Below, one piece after another: positions 40,403 to 50,157 of a stretch of 64,000 nucleotides of DNA. The notes beneath the pieces are model-generated. The model saw only the letters and a list, made by a program, of their open reading frames with translations, was not told where the DNA came from and did not search any database. A program made the translations under genes and the position numbers. The DNA comes from Ensifer adhaerens (GTDB lineage: Bacteria; Pseudomonadota; Alphaproteobacteria; Rhizobiales; Rhizobiaceae): the NCBI RefSeq assembly GCF_028993555.1, contig NZ_CP118610.1, forward strand, positions 682,001 through 746,000, in the 5' to 3' direction. Numbering within the stretch: the first letter of the stretch is position 1; the number at the start of each line of letters is the position of its first letter.

Positions 40403-41266
40403 TCAGGCGACCAGCTTGAGGCCGATGCCCCAGGGGTCGATGAGGCTGTAGCCATCGCCGGCGCGATCGACCGGAATTTCCAGCGCATCGAGCCTGGCAA
40501 CCGCCTGAGCGAGTTCGGCCGGATCCTTGAACTGGATTGTGTAGTTCGAAAGCCCGGTCATATGGCCCTCGCGCTTCGGCGCGCCGCGCGAGTTCCAGAT
40601 ATTGGCCGCGACATGGTGGTGGTACCTGCCCGAACCGAAGAAGCTGGCCCCCGGATAGCGTGCCATCAGCCCAAGTCCCAGCACATCGCGGAAGAACGCA
40701 TCGGCTTCGGGGATGTTGGAGACCTGCAGATGGATATGGCCAATGGCAGTTCCATCGGCCATGCCGTCCCAATTGTCCTTGGGCGCTTCGTCATAGAGCG
40801 CCTGTAGATTGAGCGGCAGCGTGTCCATGCCAACGGTGCCGTCGGGCTTGAAGCTCCATTCGGAGCGCGGCCGGTCGCGATACACCTCGATGCCGTTGCC
40901 CTCGGGGTCGGCAAGGTAGATCGCTTCGCTGACCAGATGATCGGAGGCACCTTGCAGCCGGATGTTGTTGTGAGCAGCATGAGCCAGCCAGCGGCCGAGT
41001 TCCTTGCGGTTCGGCACGAGAAAGGCGTTGTGGAAGAGACCGGGAGCATTGCGGGGTGCCCTGGCGGCGTTGCCTTCGGTCGTCAAGGTGAGGAGCGGCC
41101 GGCCGGCGACGCCGAGCGTCTCGCCGTTTTTGCTCGTTTCGATCGGCTTCAAGCCCATGATCTTCTGGTACCAGGCCGAAGCAACGGGGAGATCCTGGAC
41201 GACCAGATGCGCATGATCGACATGTGCCGGCATGGCAAGGGCGTGGTCGGTCGGGGTATCCGTCAT
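40403..41266 (-). CDS. VOC family ring-cleaving dioxygenase-like protein
   Basis: A 287-residue protein with two glyoxalase/VOC modules. Metal-binding residues are likely the His in HLVVQDLP and in GHIHLQVSN, with the Glu in GNGIEVYRD. It is similar in size and layout to CatE-type catechol 2,3-dioxygenases. The ATG at 41266 follows AAGGAGG. Function as an extradiol dioxygenase is inferred. No transporter or regulator beside it. Confidence 0.85.
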   Translation of the reverse strand: MTDTPTDHALAMPAHVDHAHLVVQDLPVASAWYQKIMGLKPIETSKNGETLGVAGRPLLTLTTEGNAARAPRNAPGLFHNAFLVPNRKELGRWLAHAAHNNIRLQGASDHLVSEAIYLADPEGNGIEVYRDRPRSEWSFKPDGTVGMDTLPLNLQALYDEAPKDNWDGMADGTAIGHIHLQVSNIPEADAFFRDVLGLGLMARYPGASFFGSGRYHHHVAANIWNSRGAPKREGHMTGLSNYTIQFKDPAELAQAVARLDALEIPVDRAGDGYSLIDPWGIGLKLVA

Positions 41267-41571
41267 GTCTGCCTCCTTGGGCGTCGAAACTGCAGCCGGT
41301 GTGCCGGCCCAGTTTCGTTGAAACTGTTGCTCGGAATATGGGCCGGCTCGTCCGTTCACGGAAGACTGTCAGTCGTTTGATGTTGTGTTCGATGAGCGTT
41401 GACAGTGCTTGCCGTCGCCCTACCTCAATTTGAGTAGGGTCACGCGAGCGCGGCGCTTTCGATTTGATTTCAATCAAAGCCGGGAAAGCGGTCGAGGCGC
41501 AATCTCCAGACGAGGGATTGGCCCGCCACATCTGGTGCGGCGATCCGTGAGGGCAACAGAAGGAGTGCAGC
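41267..41571. other. Intergenic region upstream of usp
   Basis: It contains the promoter of the minus-strand VOC gene and an inverted repeat CCCTA-C-CTCAA...TTGAG-TAGGG (41418-41439). A perfect FNR/FixK box follows at 41464-41477. Confidence 0.6.
41464..41477 (+). promoter_or_regulatory. FNR/FixK box upstream of usp-dksA-like pair
   Basis: TTGATTTCAATCAA matches the consensus TTGAT-N4-ATCAA exactly. If it is centred at -41.5, transcription would start near 41512, 60 bases before usp, with CAATCT (41500-41505) as -10 region. It predicts microaerobic activation by a FixK or FnrN protein. Confidence 0.75.
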
Positions 41572-41994
41572 ATGTATAAGAAGATCATCGTCCCGATCGC
41601 CATGGATCAGCTCGAGCACGGCGAATCTGTGCTGGGCATCGCCGAGAAGCTGATCGATGAAGGGGGCGAGATTGTCCTGCTCAACGTCGTCGAGGATCTG
41701 AATGCCTATGCGCAGGGCTATATGATCGTCGATTTCCCGTTGGAGATGGTCGAGGAATCCCGCAAGCAGGCGAAAAAGACCCTCGATGACATGAAGACCA
41801 AGCATGGGATCAACGGCCGTGTCGAAATTCGCACCGGCGGCGCTGCCGGTACCATCAACGCCTTCGCCAGCGAAGAGAATGCCGATCTGGTGATCATCGC
41901 CTCCCACCGGCCGGGCCTGATCGATTACTTCATCGGATCGACCGCAAGCCGCGTGGTCAGCCATTGCCCCTGCGCCGTACTCGTCGACCGGTAA
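41572..41994 (+). CDS. Universal stress protein (UspA family)
   Basis: A 140-residue Usp domain: KKIIVPIAMDQLEHGE, central EIVLLNVVEDLNAY and C-terminal VIIASHRPGLIDYFIGSTAS with the GSTASRVVSHCPCAVLV ATP-site end. The first glycine of the G-x2-G-x9-G(S/T) motif is replaced by Ser, so ATP binding may be changed. The FNR box upstream places it in the low-oxygen response. A DksA-like gene follows at a 62-base gap. Confidence 0.93.
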   Translation: MYKKIIVPIAMDQLEHGESVLGIAEKLIDEGGEIVLLNVVEDLNAYAQGYMIVDFPLEMVEESRKQAKKTLDDMKTKHGINGRVEIRTGGAAGTINAFASEENADLVIIASHRPGLIDYFIGSTASRVVSHCPCAVLVDR

Positions 41995-42056
41995 CCTACC
42001 AACAATAAGAGCGGCTGCGGCGCGAGCTTGCGCCGCCACCGCCGAGGAGTCTTCAG

Positions 42057-42401
42057 ATGGACAAGTTTGCGCTTGACGATTTTCGCAACCGCCTCACCCA
42101 CCGCAAGGAGGAGTTGCAGGGGCGACTGGTCAAGATCGAGCACGATCTCGATGAGCCCATGAACGCCGATGTTCCGGATCGCGTGACCGAACGGGAAGGC
42201 GACGAGGTGCTGGAAGGCCTCGGTCTTGCCGGGCAGGAGGAAATCCGCGCGATCGACGCGGCACTCGACCGGATCGCCGCGGGCACCTTCGGTACCTGCG
42301 TCCGCTGCGGCCTGCCGATTTCGCAAGCGCGCCTGCAAGCTGTTCCCCATGCTCCGCTCTGTCAGGAATGTGCGGCGGAAGTTGCCGGCAGCGCAAGGTG
42401 A
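42057..42401 (+). CDS. DksA/TraR family zinc-finger protein
   Basis: A 114-residue protein with a coiled-coil N-terminus and the C4 zinc finger GTCVRCGLPISQ and LCQECAAEV. It is shorter than true DksA (about 150) and belongs to the DksA/TraR-like group that binds the RNA polymerase secondary channel. RVTEREGDEVLEGL at the coil tip lacks the DxxDxA motif. It probably shares the FNR-box promoter of the usp gene. Confidence 0.88.
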   Translation: MDKFALDDFRNRLTHRKEELQGRLVKIEHDLDEPMNADVPDRVTEREGDEVLEGLGLAGQEEIRAIDAALDRIAAGTFGTCVRCGLPISQARLQAVPHAPLCQECAAEVAGSAR

Positions 42402-42410
42402 ACCGTCGAG

Positions 42411-42440
42411 CGATCGCCGCTGCGCTGGCCGCGGCGATCG
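42411..42440 (+). terminator. Hairpin after the DksA-like gene
   Basis: CGATCGCCGC (42411-42420) pairs with GCGGCGATCG (42431-42440) across a 10-base loop. It lies 9 bases after the stop of the DksA-like gene and 5 bases before that of the opposing GNAT gene. No T-run follows, so it may serve both directions with Rho. Confidence 0.65.
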
Positions 42441-42445
42441 GATCG

Positions 42446-42901
42446 CTATCTTAGTTCCAGCTTCAGCCTCGGCAGGAAGCGCCCCGGGATTACGGTCGAT
42501 GCAATGACGCCGTCATCGACCGCGCCCATGCGGCGATAGAAATCGGCAGCGCCCGGGTCGGCATCGATCGTCATGACCGTGGCGCCGCGGTTGAGCGCCG
42601 CTTCGACACACCAGGCAAACAGGCTGCGGCCAATGCCAACGGCGCGCGCATCCGGATCGATGAAGAGCTTGTCGAGTTCGGCGATCTCGCCTTCGGAGCG
42701 AACCTGCGCCAGACCAAGGATCCGCTCGCCATCGACGGCAATCTGCAGGTCCGAATCCTTCCAGTCTTCGGCCGTCAGCGTCAGCGCCGGACGGCAGGCC
42801 TCCAGGAAGGCGGCATCATATCCCCAGACGGCTTTCGACCGCAGGCAGAGCGCGCTGAGCGCGGCCGCCTGTTCGTGCTCCGGGGTGCGCAAGACTGACA
42901 T
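42446..42901 (-). CDS. GNAT family N-acetyltransferase
   Basis: A 151-residue protein with LQIAVDGERILGLAQVR, the GNAT core LDKLFIDPDARAVGIGRSLF (acetyl-CoA loop R-A-V-G-I-G) and the C-terminal DPGAADFYRRMGAVDDGVI. Acceptor unknown. ATG at 42901 follows AGGAGAACCC. Its neighbours are converging or divergent, so it is monocistronic. Confidence 0.88.
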   Translation of the reverse strand: MSVLRTPEHEQAAALSALCLRSKAVWGYDAAFLEACRPALTLTAEDWKDSDLQIAVDGERILGLAQVRSEGEIAELDKLFIDPDARAVGIGRSLFAWCVEAALNRGATVMTIDADPGAADFYRRMGAVDDGVIASTVIPGRFLPRLKLELR

Positions 42902-43140
42902 GGGTTCTCCTCCCGATCGGCGTCATCCTGTGAGCCCATGTGGCCATTGTCGGGCGCGCGAACAAGGCCTCACGCACTTGGCTGGCATGTGATGCCGTTG
43001 TTGTAATGCGTTGCAAAAGTTGATGCTTTCGCCGCGCCACCCTGTCTTTGCGGCGGCTCGGGGCTGTGGCAGGATAACGGAGATGGCGCGACAGCTGCGA
43101 GCGTGCCGAGAAAAAGACAGAGACCCGGGAGAGGGATCGC

Positions 43141-43797
43141 GTGGAATTCGCTGGCGTCAAATGGAACTATGACCGCTCGGAGCTGATTGCCGACGGCATC
43201 GTGCACGGCATCGGTCTTGCCGCAGCGCTCGTCGGCGTCACCGCATTGATCTTCTATGCGACGCTTTGGAGCACCAGCGGCCAGCTCGCGGCCGCCGCCG
43301 TCTACGGGGCAGGGCTGCTTGCGACGCTGTCGATCTCGTTTCTCTATAATCTCTATCCGGTCTCGCGGACCAAATGGTTCCTGCGCCGCTTTGACCATTC
43401 CTCGATCTTCATCCTGATCGCCGCGACCTATACGCCGTTCCTGCAGCGTGGCCTGGACGACCCGTTCCTGTTCGTGATGCTGATCGGCATCTGGGCGATC
43501 GCAGCGCTTGGCGTTGCGATCAAGTGCCTTTTCCCCGGCCGGTTCGACCGGTTGGCGATCCTGCTCTATCTCGCCATGGGCTGGAGCGGTGTGCTCGCCG
43601 TCGGGCCGCTTCTGTCGGCACTGACGGCAACGACGCTGGTGTTGATCCTGATCGGCGGCATCATCTATTCCGCCGGCGTGATTTTTCATGTCTGGGAAAG
43701 GCTGCGCTTCCAGAACGCGATCTGGCACGGCTTCGTCGTGACCGGTGCGGCTGTTCATTATTCGGCGGTGCTGACCTGCTTCAGCGCCGCGGCCTGA
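43141..43797 (+). CDS. Hemolysin III/YqfA-type (PAQR) membrane protein, GTG start
   Basis: A 218-residue seven-helix protein. The PAQR motifs are ELIADGIVHGIG at the start, FDHSSIFILIAATYTPF in the middle and IWHGFVVTGAAVHY near the end; their Asp and His residues form the predicted zinc site. The function in bacteria is unsettled. GTG at 43141 follows GGGAGAGG. Monocistronic. Confidence 0.9.
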   Translation: MEFAGVKWNYDRSELIADGIVHGIGLAAALVGVTALIFYATLWSTSGQLAAAAVYGAGLLATLSISFLYNLYPVSRTKWFLRRFDHSSIFILIAATYTPFLQRGLDDPFLFVMLIGIWAIAALGVAIKCLFPGRFDRLAILLYLAMGWSGVLAVGPLLSALTATTLVLILIGGIIYSAGVIFHVWERLRFQNAIWHGFVVTGAAVHYSAVLTCFSAAA

Positions 43798-43803
43798 GCC
43801 TGG

Positions 43804-44328
43804 TCAGTTCGGCGCTTCGCCCGCAACAGCAGCGACAGGCGGATGCTGACAGCCTTCCGATGGCCTGAGGGCCTCCGCCATGCGCGAGATCACGCCGTCG
43901 AAACTGGTCAGCCGGCTCTTGCGGTATTGCAGGCGGAAATAGGCGGCGCTGCCGTCGCAGAGCGCGATGGCGCGCGTGTAGAACACTTCTTCGCCACGGA
44001 CTCCCGAAAAGCTCGCCCAGGCCGCTGTCACCCGTGAATAGGCGATCCGCCAGTCGCTTTCGCGCTCGAATCCGATGCGCTCGTTCACGTCAGTCTCGAA
44101 GTCGCCGTCCAGCAATGTGCTGCCGAACACTGACAGGCTCGCGCCATTGTCGTTGGCATGAAAGCTCGCGCCATCGCCATTGTCGCCCTGGCTCTGCAAT
44201 TCGAAACCAGGAGGAATATCGAGCACGTAGCCGAAACGAGCATTGGCATAGGACACCCAATCCTCAGCGGCCGACGTCGTCACAGTTGACGCGAGCAGGA
44301 GCGTGAATGCAGTCAGGATGCGCAGCAT
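43804..44328 (-). CDS. Secreted protein of unknown function
   Basis: A 174-residue protein with a signal peptide (MLRILTAFTLLLASTVTTSA, cleavage near SAA). Its mature domain includes WVSYANARFGYVLDIPPGF and FRLQYRKSRLTSFDGVISRM. Periplasmic by prediction; function unknown. The ATG at 44328 follows GAGGAGG. The longer open frame to 44538 would have no signal peptide at its start. Confidence 0.82.
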   Translation of the reverse strand: MLRILTAFTLLLASTVTTSAAEDWVSYANARFGYVLDIPPGFELQSQGDNGDGASFHANDNGASLSVFGSTLLDGDFETDVNERIGFERESDWRIAYSRVTAAWASFSGVRGEEVFYTRAIALCDGSAAYFRLQYRKSRLTSFDGVISRMAEALRPSEGCQHPPVAAVAGEAPN

Positions 44329-44387
44329 GCGGACCTCCTCTCGCTTGCTCGACCCAAAGCCTAGATAGCGCGGCTGCGGCGCGGGGC

Positions 44388-44405
44388 CTGTTCCTAGTGG
44401 AACAG
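44388..44405. terminator. Hairpin between msrB and the secreted protein gene
   Basis: CTGTTCC-TAGT-GGAACAG (44388-44405) is a perfect 7-bp stem, flanked by GGGG/CCCC. It lies 34 bases after the msrB stop on the minus strand and about 60 before the next ATG. It could terminate msrB or be an operator for the secreted protein gene. Confidence 0.4.
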
Positions 44406-44438
44406 CAGACCCCATGCCACTCCTTCCGCGCGTCAGTG

Positions 44439-44846
44439 TCAATCCTCGGTAAACGTCATCGCATGGCCATTGAGGCAGTAGCGAAGACCCGTCGGCGGTG
44501 GGCCGTCCGGGAAGACGTGGCCGAGATGCGCATCGCAATCAGCACAGCGGATCTCCGTACGCACCATGAAGTGGGAGCGGTCCTCGATCTCGCGGATCGC
44601 CTTGTCGTCAATCGCCGCGAAATAGCTCGGCCAGCCGCAGCCGGAATCGAACTTCGTATCCGAGCGGAAGAGGGCTCGGCCGCAGCACACGCATTCATAG
44701 GTGCCGGTATGCTTGTTGTTCAGGAAAGGGCCGGTGAACGGACGCTCGGTACCTTGCTGTCGGGTGATGCGGTATTGCTCCGGCGAGAGCATGGCCCGCC
44801 ATTCCGCATCGGTCTTCACCACCTTGGGCGTCTTAACGGTCGTCAT
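44439..44846 (-). CDS. msrB: Peptide methionine (R)-S-oxide reductase
   Basis: A 135-residue MsrB. Zinc cysteines are in [11 protein letters not shown] and [14 protein letters not shown], and the catalytic Cys is in [21 protein letters not shown] is the substrate-side motif. It repairs oxidised methionine in proteins, using thioredoxin. The ATG at 44846 follows AGGAG; longer in-frame sequence to 44906 lacks a site. Confidence 0.96.
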   Translation of the reverse strand: MTTVKTPKVVKTDAEWRAMLSPEQYRITRQQGTERPFTGPFLNNKHTGTYECVCCGRALFRSDTKFDSGCGWPSYFAAIDDKAIREIEDRSHFMVRTEIRCADCDAHLGHVFPDGPPPTGLRYCLNGHAMTFTED

Positions 44847-44942
44847 GAAAATTCTCCTGTCGTTGCGGCGACTATATAGGAATGCTGCCGGAAGCGCGCA
44901 ATTCACGTTGCGGTCTGGCCTTGCGATTGGCGGCGCCCGGCG

Positions 44943-46622
44943 TCAGGCGATCTCGCGGCGGATTACCGTCGGGCCTGCACCGCGCCGGCGCTTGCTGTTG
45001 TTGTAGAAGGTGATGAATTCCGCTGCGGGCAACGCCTTGGAGAACAGCCAGCCCTGGCCATATTGTACGCCGCGTTCGACCAGGTAATCGGCCTGCTCCT
45101 GTCGTTCGATGCCCTCGGCGACGATGTAGAGATCGAGCGACTTGGCAATGTCGATGATGTGCGGCGTGATCGAACTGGTTGCAGAGTCCGTTCCGATCGT
45201 GTCGATGAAGGATTTGTCGATCTTCAGTGCATCGAGCGGAAGCTCCTGCAGGTATTGCAGGCTTGAGTAGCCGGTGCCGAAATCGTCAATCGCCACGGAG
45301 TGACCGCGCCGGCGGGCCTCCTCAATCGTTGCGCGGGCCGATTTCACGTCCATGAAACCCCGTTCGGTCGCTTCCAGCCAGATCTGCTGGGGCATTATGC
45401 CGGTTTTTTCCAGCGCCGCCTCGATCACCGGCAGGATGCGCCCCGATTTGATGTCGTCGGCGGCAAGGTTGACCGCAATGTGTAGCGAACGATCCGCAAG
45501 GAGGACCGCTTTCAGCTCGGCTATCGTGGCAAAGATGACTTGGTCGGTGATTTCTTCGATCAGGCCATTCTCCTCCGCCAATGGTATGAAGTGATCGGGG
45601 CGGACCATTTGCCCGTCAGGTCGCCGCCAGCGCACCAGCGCTTCGGCGCCGACGCAGATACCGGTCTTCAGTTCGATGAGTGGCTGATAATGGACGATGA
45701 ATTCGCGCCGCTGAACGGCGATCGAGAGCTCTCCGAGCGGCGAAAGGCGACGCCGCGACAGCCAGACGACGAGGCCGACCATTCCTGCCGCGACCAGCGC
45801 CCCACCGGGTAGAAGCAACAGGCGTTCCCGATCCATGTCGTTGAAAATGGCGATACTGGGGGCACTCGCAACGGCGATCCAATTTGCGCCCCGCGAAGTT
45901 GCGAACAGGTCGTCGGCGTTGCTGCCGGTTTGGGGAAGCTCCGCGAGCCGGGCCGTCAGCGACGCATCAGGATTGTTCAGAGTGCCGATGAGGACGCCAT
46001 TTTTGGTGGCCACTGCAAGCCGCGTACCGGGTTCCGCAATCACGTCGACGAATCGAGCCGGATTGGTCAGCGCGGTGTAGGAGCGATAGCGAAACGCCGT
46101 CATGGGCGCGCCGGTACTGATCGTCGGATACGTCCGCGGGATGACTTCGACGCCGTTGCTCGCGAAGAAATCGGCGGGCGTGGAGCGGGTGAGACGGCGC
46201 GGCGGATAGCCCCACGACGTGCATCTCAGCAGCCCGTTCTCGAAATAGCCGATGTCTTCGATGGAGGTTGTGTTGACGACGAGGGAGCGCAGCGCCGCGA
46301 TATGCGTTGCCATGCACGGCGGCATGTCGAACCGGTCGGCGGCTTTCAGGGCCCGGGAGGCTTCCTCGAGCGCCGCATCGGCGCGCATGATCGCGTAGTC
46401 GGCAAGACGGGAAAGCCGTGTCTGCTCGCTGCGTACCGCAATCGACCAGGAAAGATAATAGGCCGCCAGCATCGGCAGGATCGCGCCGAGTGCAGCCAGG
46501 ATACTGGCGATGACGACTATGCGAGATCGTTCCAAGCAAGCCTCGCCCGTGATCGTTGTGTTGTTCAGTTCATGCTGCTTGCGGCAGAAAGACGCTCGAT
46601 GAGCCGCAGTCTGGCGGTTCAC
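44943..46622 (-). CDS. Cyclic-di-GMP phosphodiesterase, CSS-motif sensor plus EAL domain
   Basis: A protein of up to 559 residues. It has two helices (about 34-56 and 280-300) enclosing a periplasmic CSS-type sensor with conserved cysteines (MPPCMATHIA, LLRCTSWGYPP). A cytoplasmic EAL domain follows with GAEALVRW, HIAVNLAADD, IWLEATERG, AIDDFGTGYSS, LKIDKSFID and VAEGIE, so all catalytic residues seem present. It should degrade c-di-GMP when periplasmic thiol or other signals release it. The start is unclear: GTG 46622 or a TTG about 30 codons later. Confidence 0.9.
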   Translation of the reverse strand: MNRQTAAHRASFCRKQHELNNTTITGEACLERSRIVVIASILAALGAILPMLAAYYLSWSIAVRSEQTRLSRLADYAIMRADAALEEASRALKAADRFDMPPCMATHIAALRSLVVNTTSIEDIGYFENGLLRCTSWGYPPRRLTRSTPADFFASNGVEVIPRTYPTISTGAPMTAFRYRSYTALTNPARFVDVIAEPGTRLAVATKNGVLIGTLNNPDASLTARLAELPQTGSNADDLFATSRGANWIAVASAPSIAIFNDMDRERLLLLPGGALVAAGMVGLVVWLSRRRLSPLGELSIAVQRREFIVHYQPLIELKTGICVGAEALVRWRRPDGQMVRPDHFIPLAEENGLIEEITDQVIFATIAELKAVLLADRSLHIAVNLAADDIKSGRILPVIEAALEKTGIMPQQIWLEATERGFMDVKSARATIEEARRRGHSVAIDDFGTGYSSLQYLQELPLDALKIDKSFIDTIGTDSATSSITPHIIDIAKSLDLYIVAEGIERQEQADYLVERGVQYGQGWLFSKALPAAEFITFYNNSKRRRGAGPTVIRREIA

Positions 46623-46996
46623 AGATATCGTCGAAGGCAGACGTTCCGATCAGTTGTTGGTTTCCGCCGATTCGGCGCTTCAGGCTTCGTATTATTTTGA
46701 ATTGAAGAAGCCTTTACGTACAACTACCACGTCTTATTGTCCCGATCCTAGGACGTTCGATCCTGCTGCGACGGCAACTGAATATTTTGCTAACAGCATT
46801 TTAATTGTTGGCGGCCGCCGACGCATGAAACGAACGAATCTGATAGTGCTTGGACTGCTGCGTCCGATATCCGAAGCGACTTAACGGCACATAACGCCGA
46901 TTTTACCTGGATAAGGCTTGAGGCGCCATAACCCTTCTTTTATGTCGGGTCTTCGATTGATTGTATGGTGAAAATATAAAGGAGCAGGCCAGGACG
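46623..46996. other. Intergenic region between the EAL gene and the Mrp operon
   Basis: This is 374 bases without a convincing gene, AT-rich in parts (46690-46760, 46960-46985). It should contain promoters for both divergent units. AAAGGAG just before 46997 is the mrpA ribosome binding site. No strong operator or structured RNA was seen. Confidence 0.5.
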
Positions 46997-49357
46997 ATGG
47001 ATGTTGCGGCCCTGACATTTCTGGCTCTCGCACTGCCTTTCGTGGGGGCTTTGGTCGCGCCGCTGCTCACGCGTCTTCTCGGGCACAATGCAGCCTGGGT
47101 TCTGGCACTCTTTCCGGCAGCCATTGTCCTGCATTTCACCCGCTTCTGGCCCGAAGTGGCCAAAGGCGAAGTGGTCACCGGCGGCTATGCCTGGGTACCT
47201 TCGTTCAATGTCAGCTTTTCCTGGTTGATCGATGGTCTGTCGCTGACCTTCGTGCTCCTGATCGCCGGCATCGGCATGCTGATCGTGCTCTATTCCGGCG
47301 GTTACCTGAAAGGCCATCCGCAGCAGGGACGGTTCTTCTCGTTCATCCTGATGTTCATGGGATCGATGCTCGGGCTTGTCGTGTCTGACAGCTTCCTGAT
47401 GCTGTTCGTCTTCTGGGAACTGACTTCGATCACGTCATTCCTGCTGATCGGCTTCGACCATTCGCGCGAAGCCGCAAGGCGCGCGGCGCTTCAGGCATTG
47501 GTCGTGACCGGAGGGGGCGGCCTGTTCCTGCTCGCCGGACTTCTGATCATCTGGAATGTCAGCGGCGTCACCCAGCTTTCACTGCTCATGGCCTTTGGCG
47601 CCGAGATGCGCGAGAGCCCGTTCTACCTTGCCGCGCTCATCCTTGTTCTGGGTGGCGCTTTCACCAAGTCGGCGCAGTTTCCGTTCCATTTCTGGCTGCC
47701 GAACGCGATGGAAGCGCCAACGCCCGTCTCGGCCTACCTGCATTCGGCGACCATGGTGAAGGCCGGCGTCTATCTGTTGATGCGGCTCAATCCCGTTTTC
47801 GGCGGCACGCCCGAATGGCAGATCCTGCTGCCCCTCTTCGGCGGCACCACCCTCGTCATCGGCGCGGCCCTTGCCTGCCGCCAGAACGACCTGAAGCTGA
47901 TGCTCGCCTATACGACCATGGCATCGCTCGGCCTGCTCGTCATGCTGACCGGCCTCGGCTTTCCGCATGCGATTGAGGCGGCGGCGCTCTATCTCGTCGC
48001 ACATTCCCTGTTCAAGGGCGCCCTTTTCATGGTCGCTGGCATCATCGACCATGAGACCGGCACGCGCGACGTGACCAGGCTCGCAGGCTTGCGTTCTGCC
48101 ATGCCGCTCACCTTCGTCATTGCGCTTGCAGCGGCATTCTCGATGGGCGGCCTGTTTCCCTTTTTCGGCTTCATCGCCAAGGAGGAGATCTACTATGCAC
48201 TATCCGGCTTCGATCGCCGCTCCATGGTCTTTGCGGCAATCGCAATCCTCGGCAATGCGCTTATGTTTGCGGTCGCCTTTGCCGTTGCCCTGAAGCCGTT
48301 CATCGGGGCGAAGGTCCAGACGCCGAAGGCAGCGCACGAGGCGCCGCTGCTGCTCTGGCTCGGGCCGGCGCTGCTCGCCGCCAAGGGGCTTTCCGCCGCC
48401 CTTCTCTCGGGGCTGACGCACGAGCTCGTGTCGACGCCGATGGCATCGGCGATCGCAGGGGAACCGCGGACGGTCACGATATCCGTCGTTCCGCATGTCG
48501 GGGTGCCCTTGGCCATGTCGATCGCGACCGTGTTGATCGGGATCGTTTTCTACCTCAAGCTGGATCGCCTGCGTGCCTTCATCGCCGCGATCCTTGCCGA
48601 TATCGGCTGGGGGCCGGACCGCGGTTTCGACCAGTTCATCCGTGGGCTCGTTCGGTTTTCCGTCTGGCTGACGCGCCGGCTGCAATCCGGCCGCCTCGAC
48701 GTCTACATGACGGCCACCTTCGTCCTGGTTGCCTTCGTGCTGCTGGTCGTTCCGCTCACCTATGGCGAACTACCGCGCGCGCCGTTCTTTGCACCCGACG
48801 TACCACTGCATGAGCTTGCGATCATGGCCATTGCGGTCATCGGTCTCGTTGCCGTCGTGCTCGCGCCCGATCGGCTGACGGCGATCGTCTCGCTCGGCAT
48901 CCAGGGTTTTGCCGTTGCCGTCATCTTCCTGCTCTATGGCGCGCCGGACCTTGCCTTCACCCAGTTCATGATCGAGACGCTGTCGGTCGTGGTGCTGGCG
49001 CTGGTGATGACGCGGCTCAGGCTCTCGCCGTCCGACCATCGGCCGCTTGCCCAGAAAGTCCCGGATTTTGCCATTGCACTCGCCTGCGGCCTCGGCTTCG
49101 GCTTGATGTTGCTGAAAGCGACGGGCGTTCCTTTTGACGCCACGCTCACGGAATTCTTCAATCTCTATTCGAAATCGATCGCGCACGGCGCCAATGTCGT
49201 GAATGTCATCATCGTCGATTTCCGCGGTACGGACACACTGGGTGAGATTGCCGTGGTGATGGTCACCGGTCTTGCCATCCTGTCGCTGGTCCGGTTGAGG
49301 GCCGGTTCTCTCCGCCGTATCGCCGACAACGATCCGGATGCGGAGGAACGCGCATGA
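46997..49357 (+). CDS. mrpA: Mrp/Pha-type Na+/H+ antiporter subunit A
   Basis: A 786-residue protein with about 20 helices, homologous to NuoL. The first part carries the antiporter core ([55 protein letters not shown]) with its Glu/Lys/His transfer residues. The C-terminal MnhA-type extension includes [20 protein letters not shown]. As part of MrpABCDEFG it exchanges cytoplasmic Na+ or K+ for protons, aiding alkali and salt tolerance. The ATG at 46997 is used; upstream residues lack membrane features. It overlaps mrpB by four bases. Confidence 0.95.
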   Translation: MDVAALTFLALALPFVGALVAPLLTRLLGHNAAWVLALFPAAIVLHFTRFWPEVAKGEVVTGGYAWVPSFNVSFSWLIDGLSLTFVLLIAGIGMLIVLYSGGYLKGHPQQGRFFSFILMFMGSMLGLVVSDSFLMLFVFWELTSITSFLLIGFDHSREAARRAALQALVVTGGGGLFLLAGLLIIWNVSGVTQLSLLMAFGAEMRESPFYLAALILVLGGAFTKSAQFPFHFWLPNAMEAPTPVSAYLHSATMVKAGVYLLMRLNPVFGGTPEWQILLPLFGGTTLVIGAALACRQNDLKLMLAYTTMASLGLLVMLTGLGFPHAIEAAALYLVAHSLFKGALFMVAGIIDHETGTRDVTRLAGLRSAMPLTFVIALAAAFSMGGLFPFFGFIAKEEIYYALSGFDRRSMVFAAIAILGNALMFAVAFAVALKPFIGAKVQTPKAAHEAPLLLWLGPALLAAKGLSAALLSGLTHELVSTPMASAIAGEPRTVTISVVPHVGVPLAMSIATVLIGIVFYLKLDRLRAFIAAILADIGWGPDRGFDQFIRGLVRFSVWLTRRLQSGRLDVYMTATFVLVAFVLLVVPLTYGELPRAPFFAPDVPLHELAIMAIAVIGLVAVVLAPDRLTAIVSLGIQGFAVAVIFLLYGAPDLAFTQFMIETLSVVVLALVMTRLRLSPSDHRPLAQKVPDFAIALACGLGFGLMLLKATGVPFDATLTEFFNLYSKSIAHGANVVNVIIVDFRGTDTLGEIAVVMVTGLAILSLVRLRAGSLRRIADNDPDAEERA

Positions 49358-49773
49358 AGTCGGTGATCTTCCGGGCCGTCGCCCCGTTTCTCACCAGCCT
49401 GATGGTGCTGTTTTCGATCTTCGTGCTGCTTCGCGGCCACAACGAGCCCGGCGGCGGCTTCATCGGTGGGTTGATCGCGGTGTCGGCGTTGGCGATCTAC
49501 GGCATCGCCTGCGGTGTCGAGACCGTGCGCCGGGCGATCTACTTCCACCCGATGGCAATTGCCGGCGCTGGACTTTTCGCAGCGACGGTCGCCGGCCTGA
49601 TTTCGATTGCCGCCCGGGTCCCCTTCATGACCGGTCTCTGGATCTATCCCTCGGTTCTTGGCCTGGAGGTTCCGCTCTCGACGGTGATGCTGTTTGACTG
49701 CGGCGTCTATCTCGTCGTCGTCGGGGCGATCAGCTCGATTGCGCTTTCGCTCGAAGAGCGGGGAGGCGAGTGA
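49354..49773 (+). CDS. mrpB: Mrp antiporter subunit B
   Basis: A 139-residue protein with four helices and the MnhB signature [20 protein letters not shown]. In many rhizobia A and B domains are linked in one operon; here they are separate genes with a four-base overlap (ATGA at 49354-49357). It overlaps mrpC by four bases as well. Confidence 0.94.
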   Translation: MKSVIFRAVAPFLTSLMVLFSIFVLLRGHNEPGGGFIGGLIAVSALAIYGIACGVETVRRAIYFHPMAIAGAGLFAATVAGLISIAARVPFMTGLWIYPSVLGLEVPLSTVMLFDCGVYLVVVGAISSIALSLEERGGE

Positions 49774-50150
49774 TGGAAGCCTGGTTCGCGCTGCTCGTCA
49801 GTATCTTCTTCACGGTTGCCGTCTACCTGCTGCTGTCGAAATCCATCATCCGGGTGCTGCTTGGTGTTGCCATTCTCGGCAATGCCGTCAACCTGCTGAT
49901 CTTCACCGGCGGGCGGCTGACACGCGGCGTGCCGCCGGTCATCCCCGGCCATCAGGATGCGCTCACGGGACCGGCCGCAAACGCCTTGCCGCAGGCGCTG
50001 ATCCTGACGGCAATCGTCATCTCCTTCTCCTTCTTCGCTTTCCTGCTGGTTCTGGCCTGGCGCGCCTACGAGGAGCTGCAAACCGACAATACCGACGAGA
50101 TGCGCGTCGCCGAGCCGAAAGACGAGCCGGCTCCGCCGCTTGGATACTGA
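49770..50150 (+). CDS. mrpC: Mrp antiporter subunit C (NuoK-like)
   Basis: A 126-residue three-helix protein homologous to NuoK. It has [20 protein letters not shown] and the late helix [20 protein letters not shown], with the conserved Thr-Ala-Ile-Val pattern. The polar tail is normal for the family. Starts at ATG 49770 within the mrpB stop. Confidence 0.94.
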   Translation: MMEAWFALLVSIFFTVAVYLLLSKSIIRVLLGVAILGNAVNLLIFTGGRLTRGVPPVIPGHQDALTGPAANALPQALILTAIVISFSFFAFLLVLAWRAYEELQTDNTDEMRVAEPKDEPAPPLGY

Positions 50151-50157
50151 CCGACCC

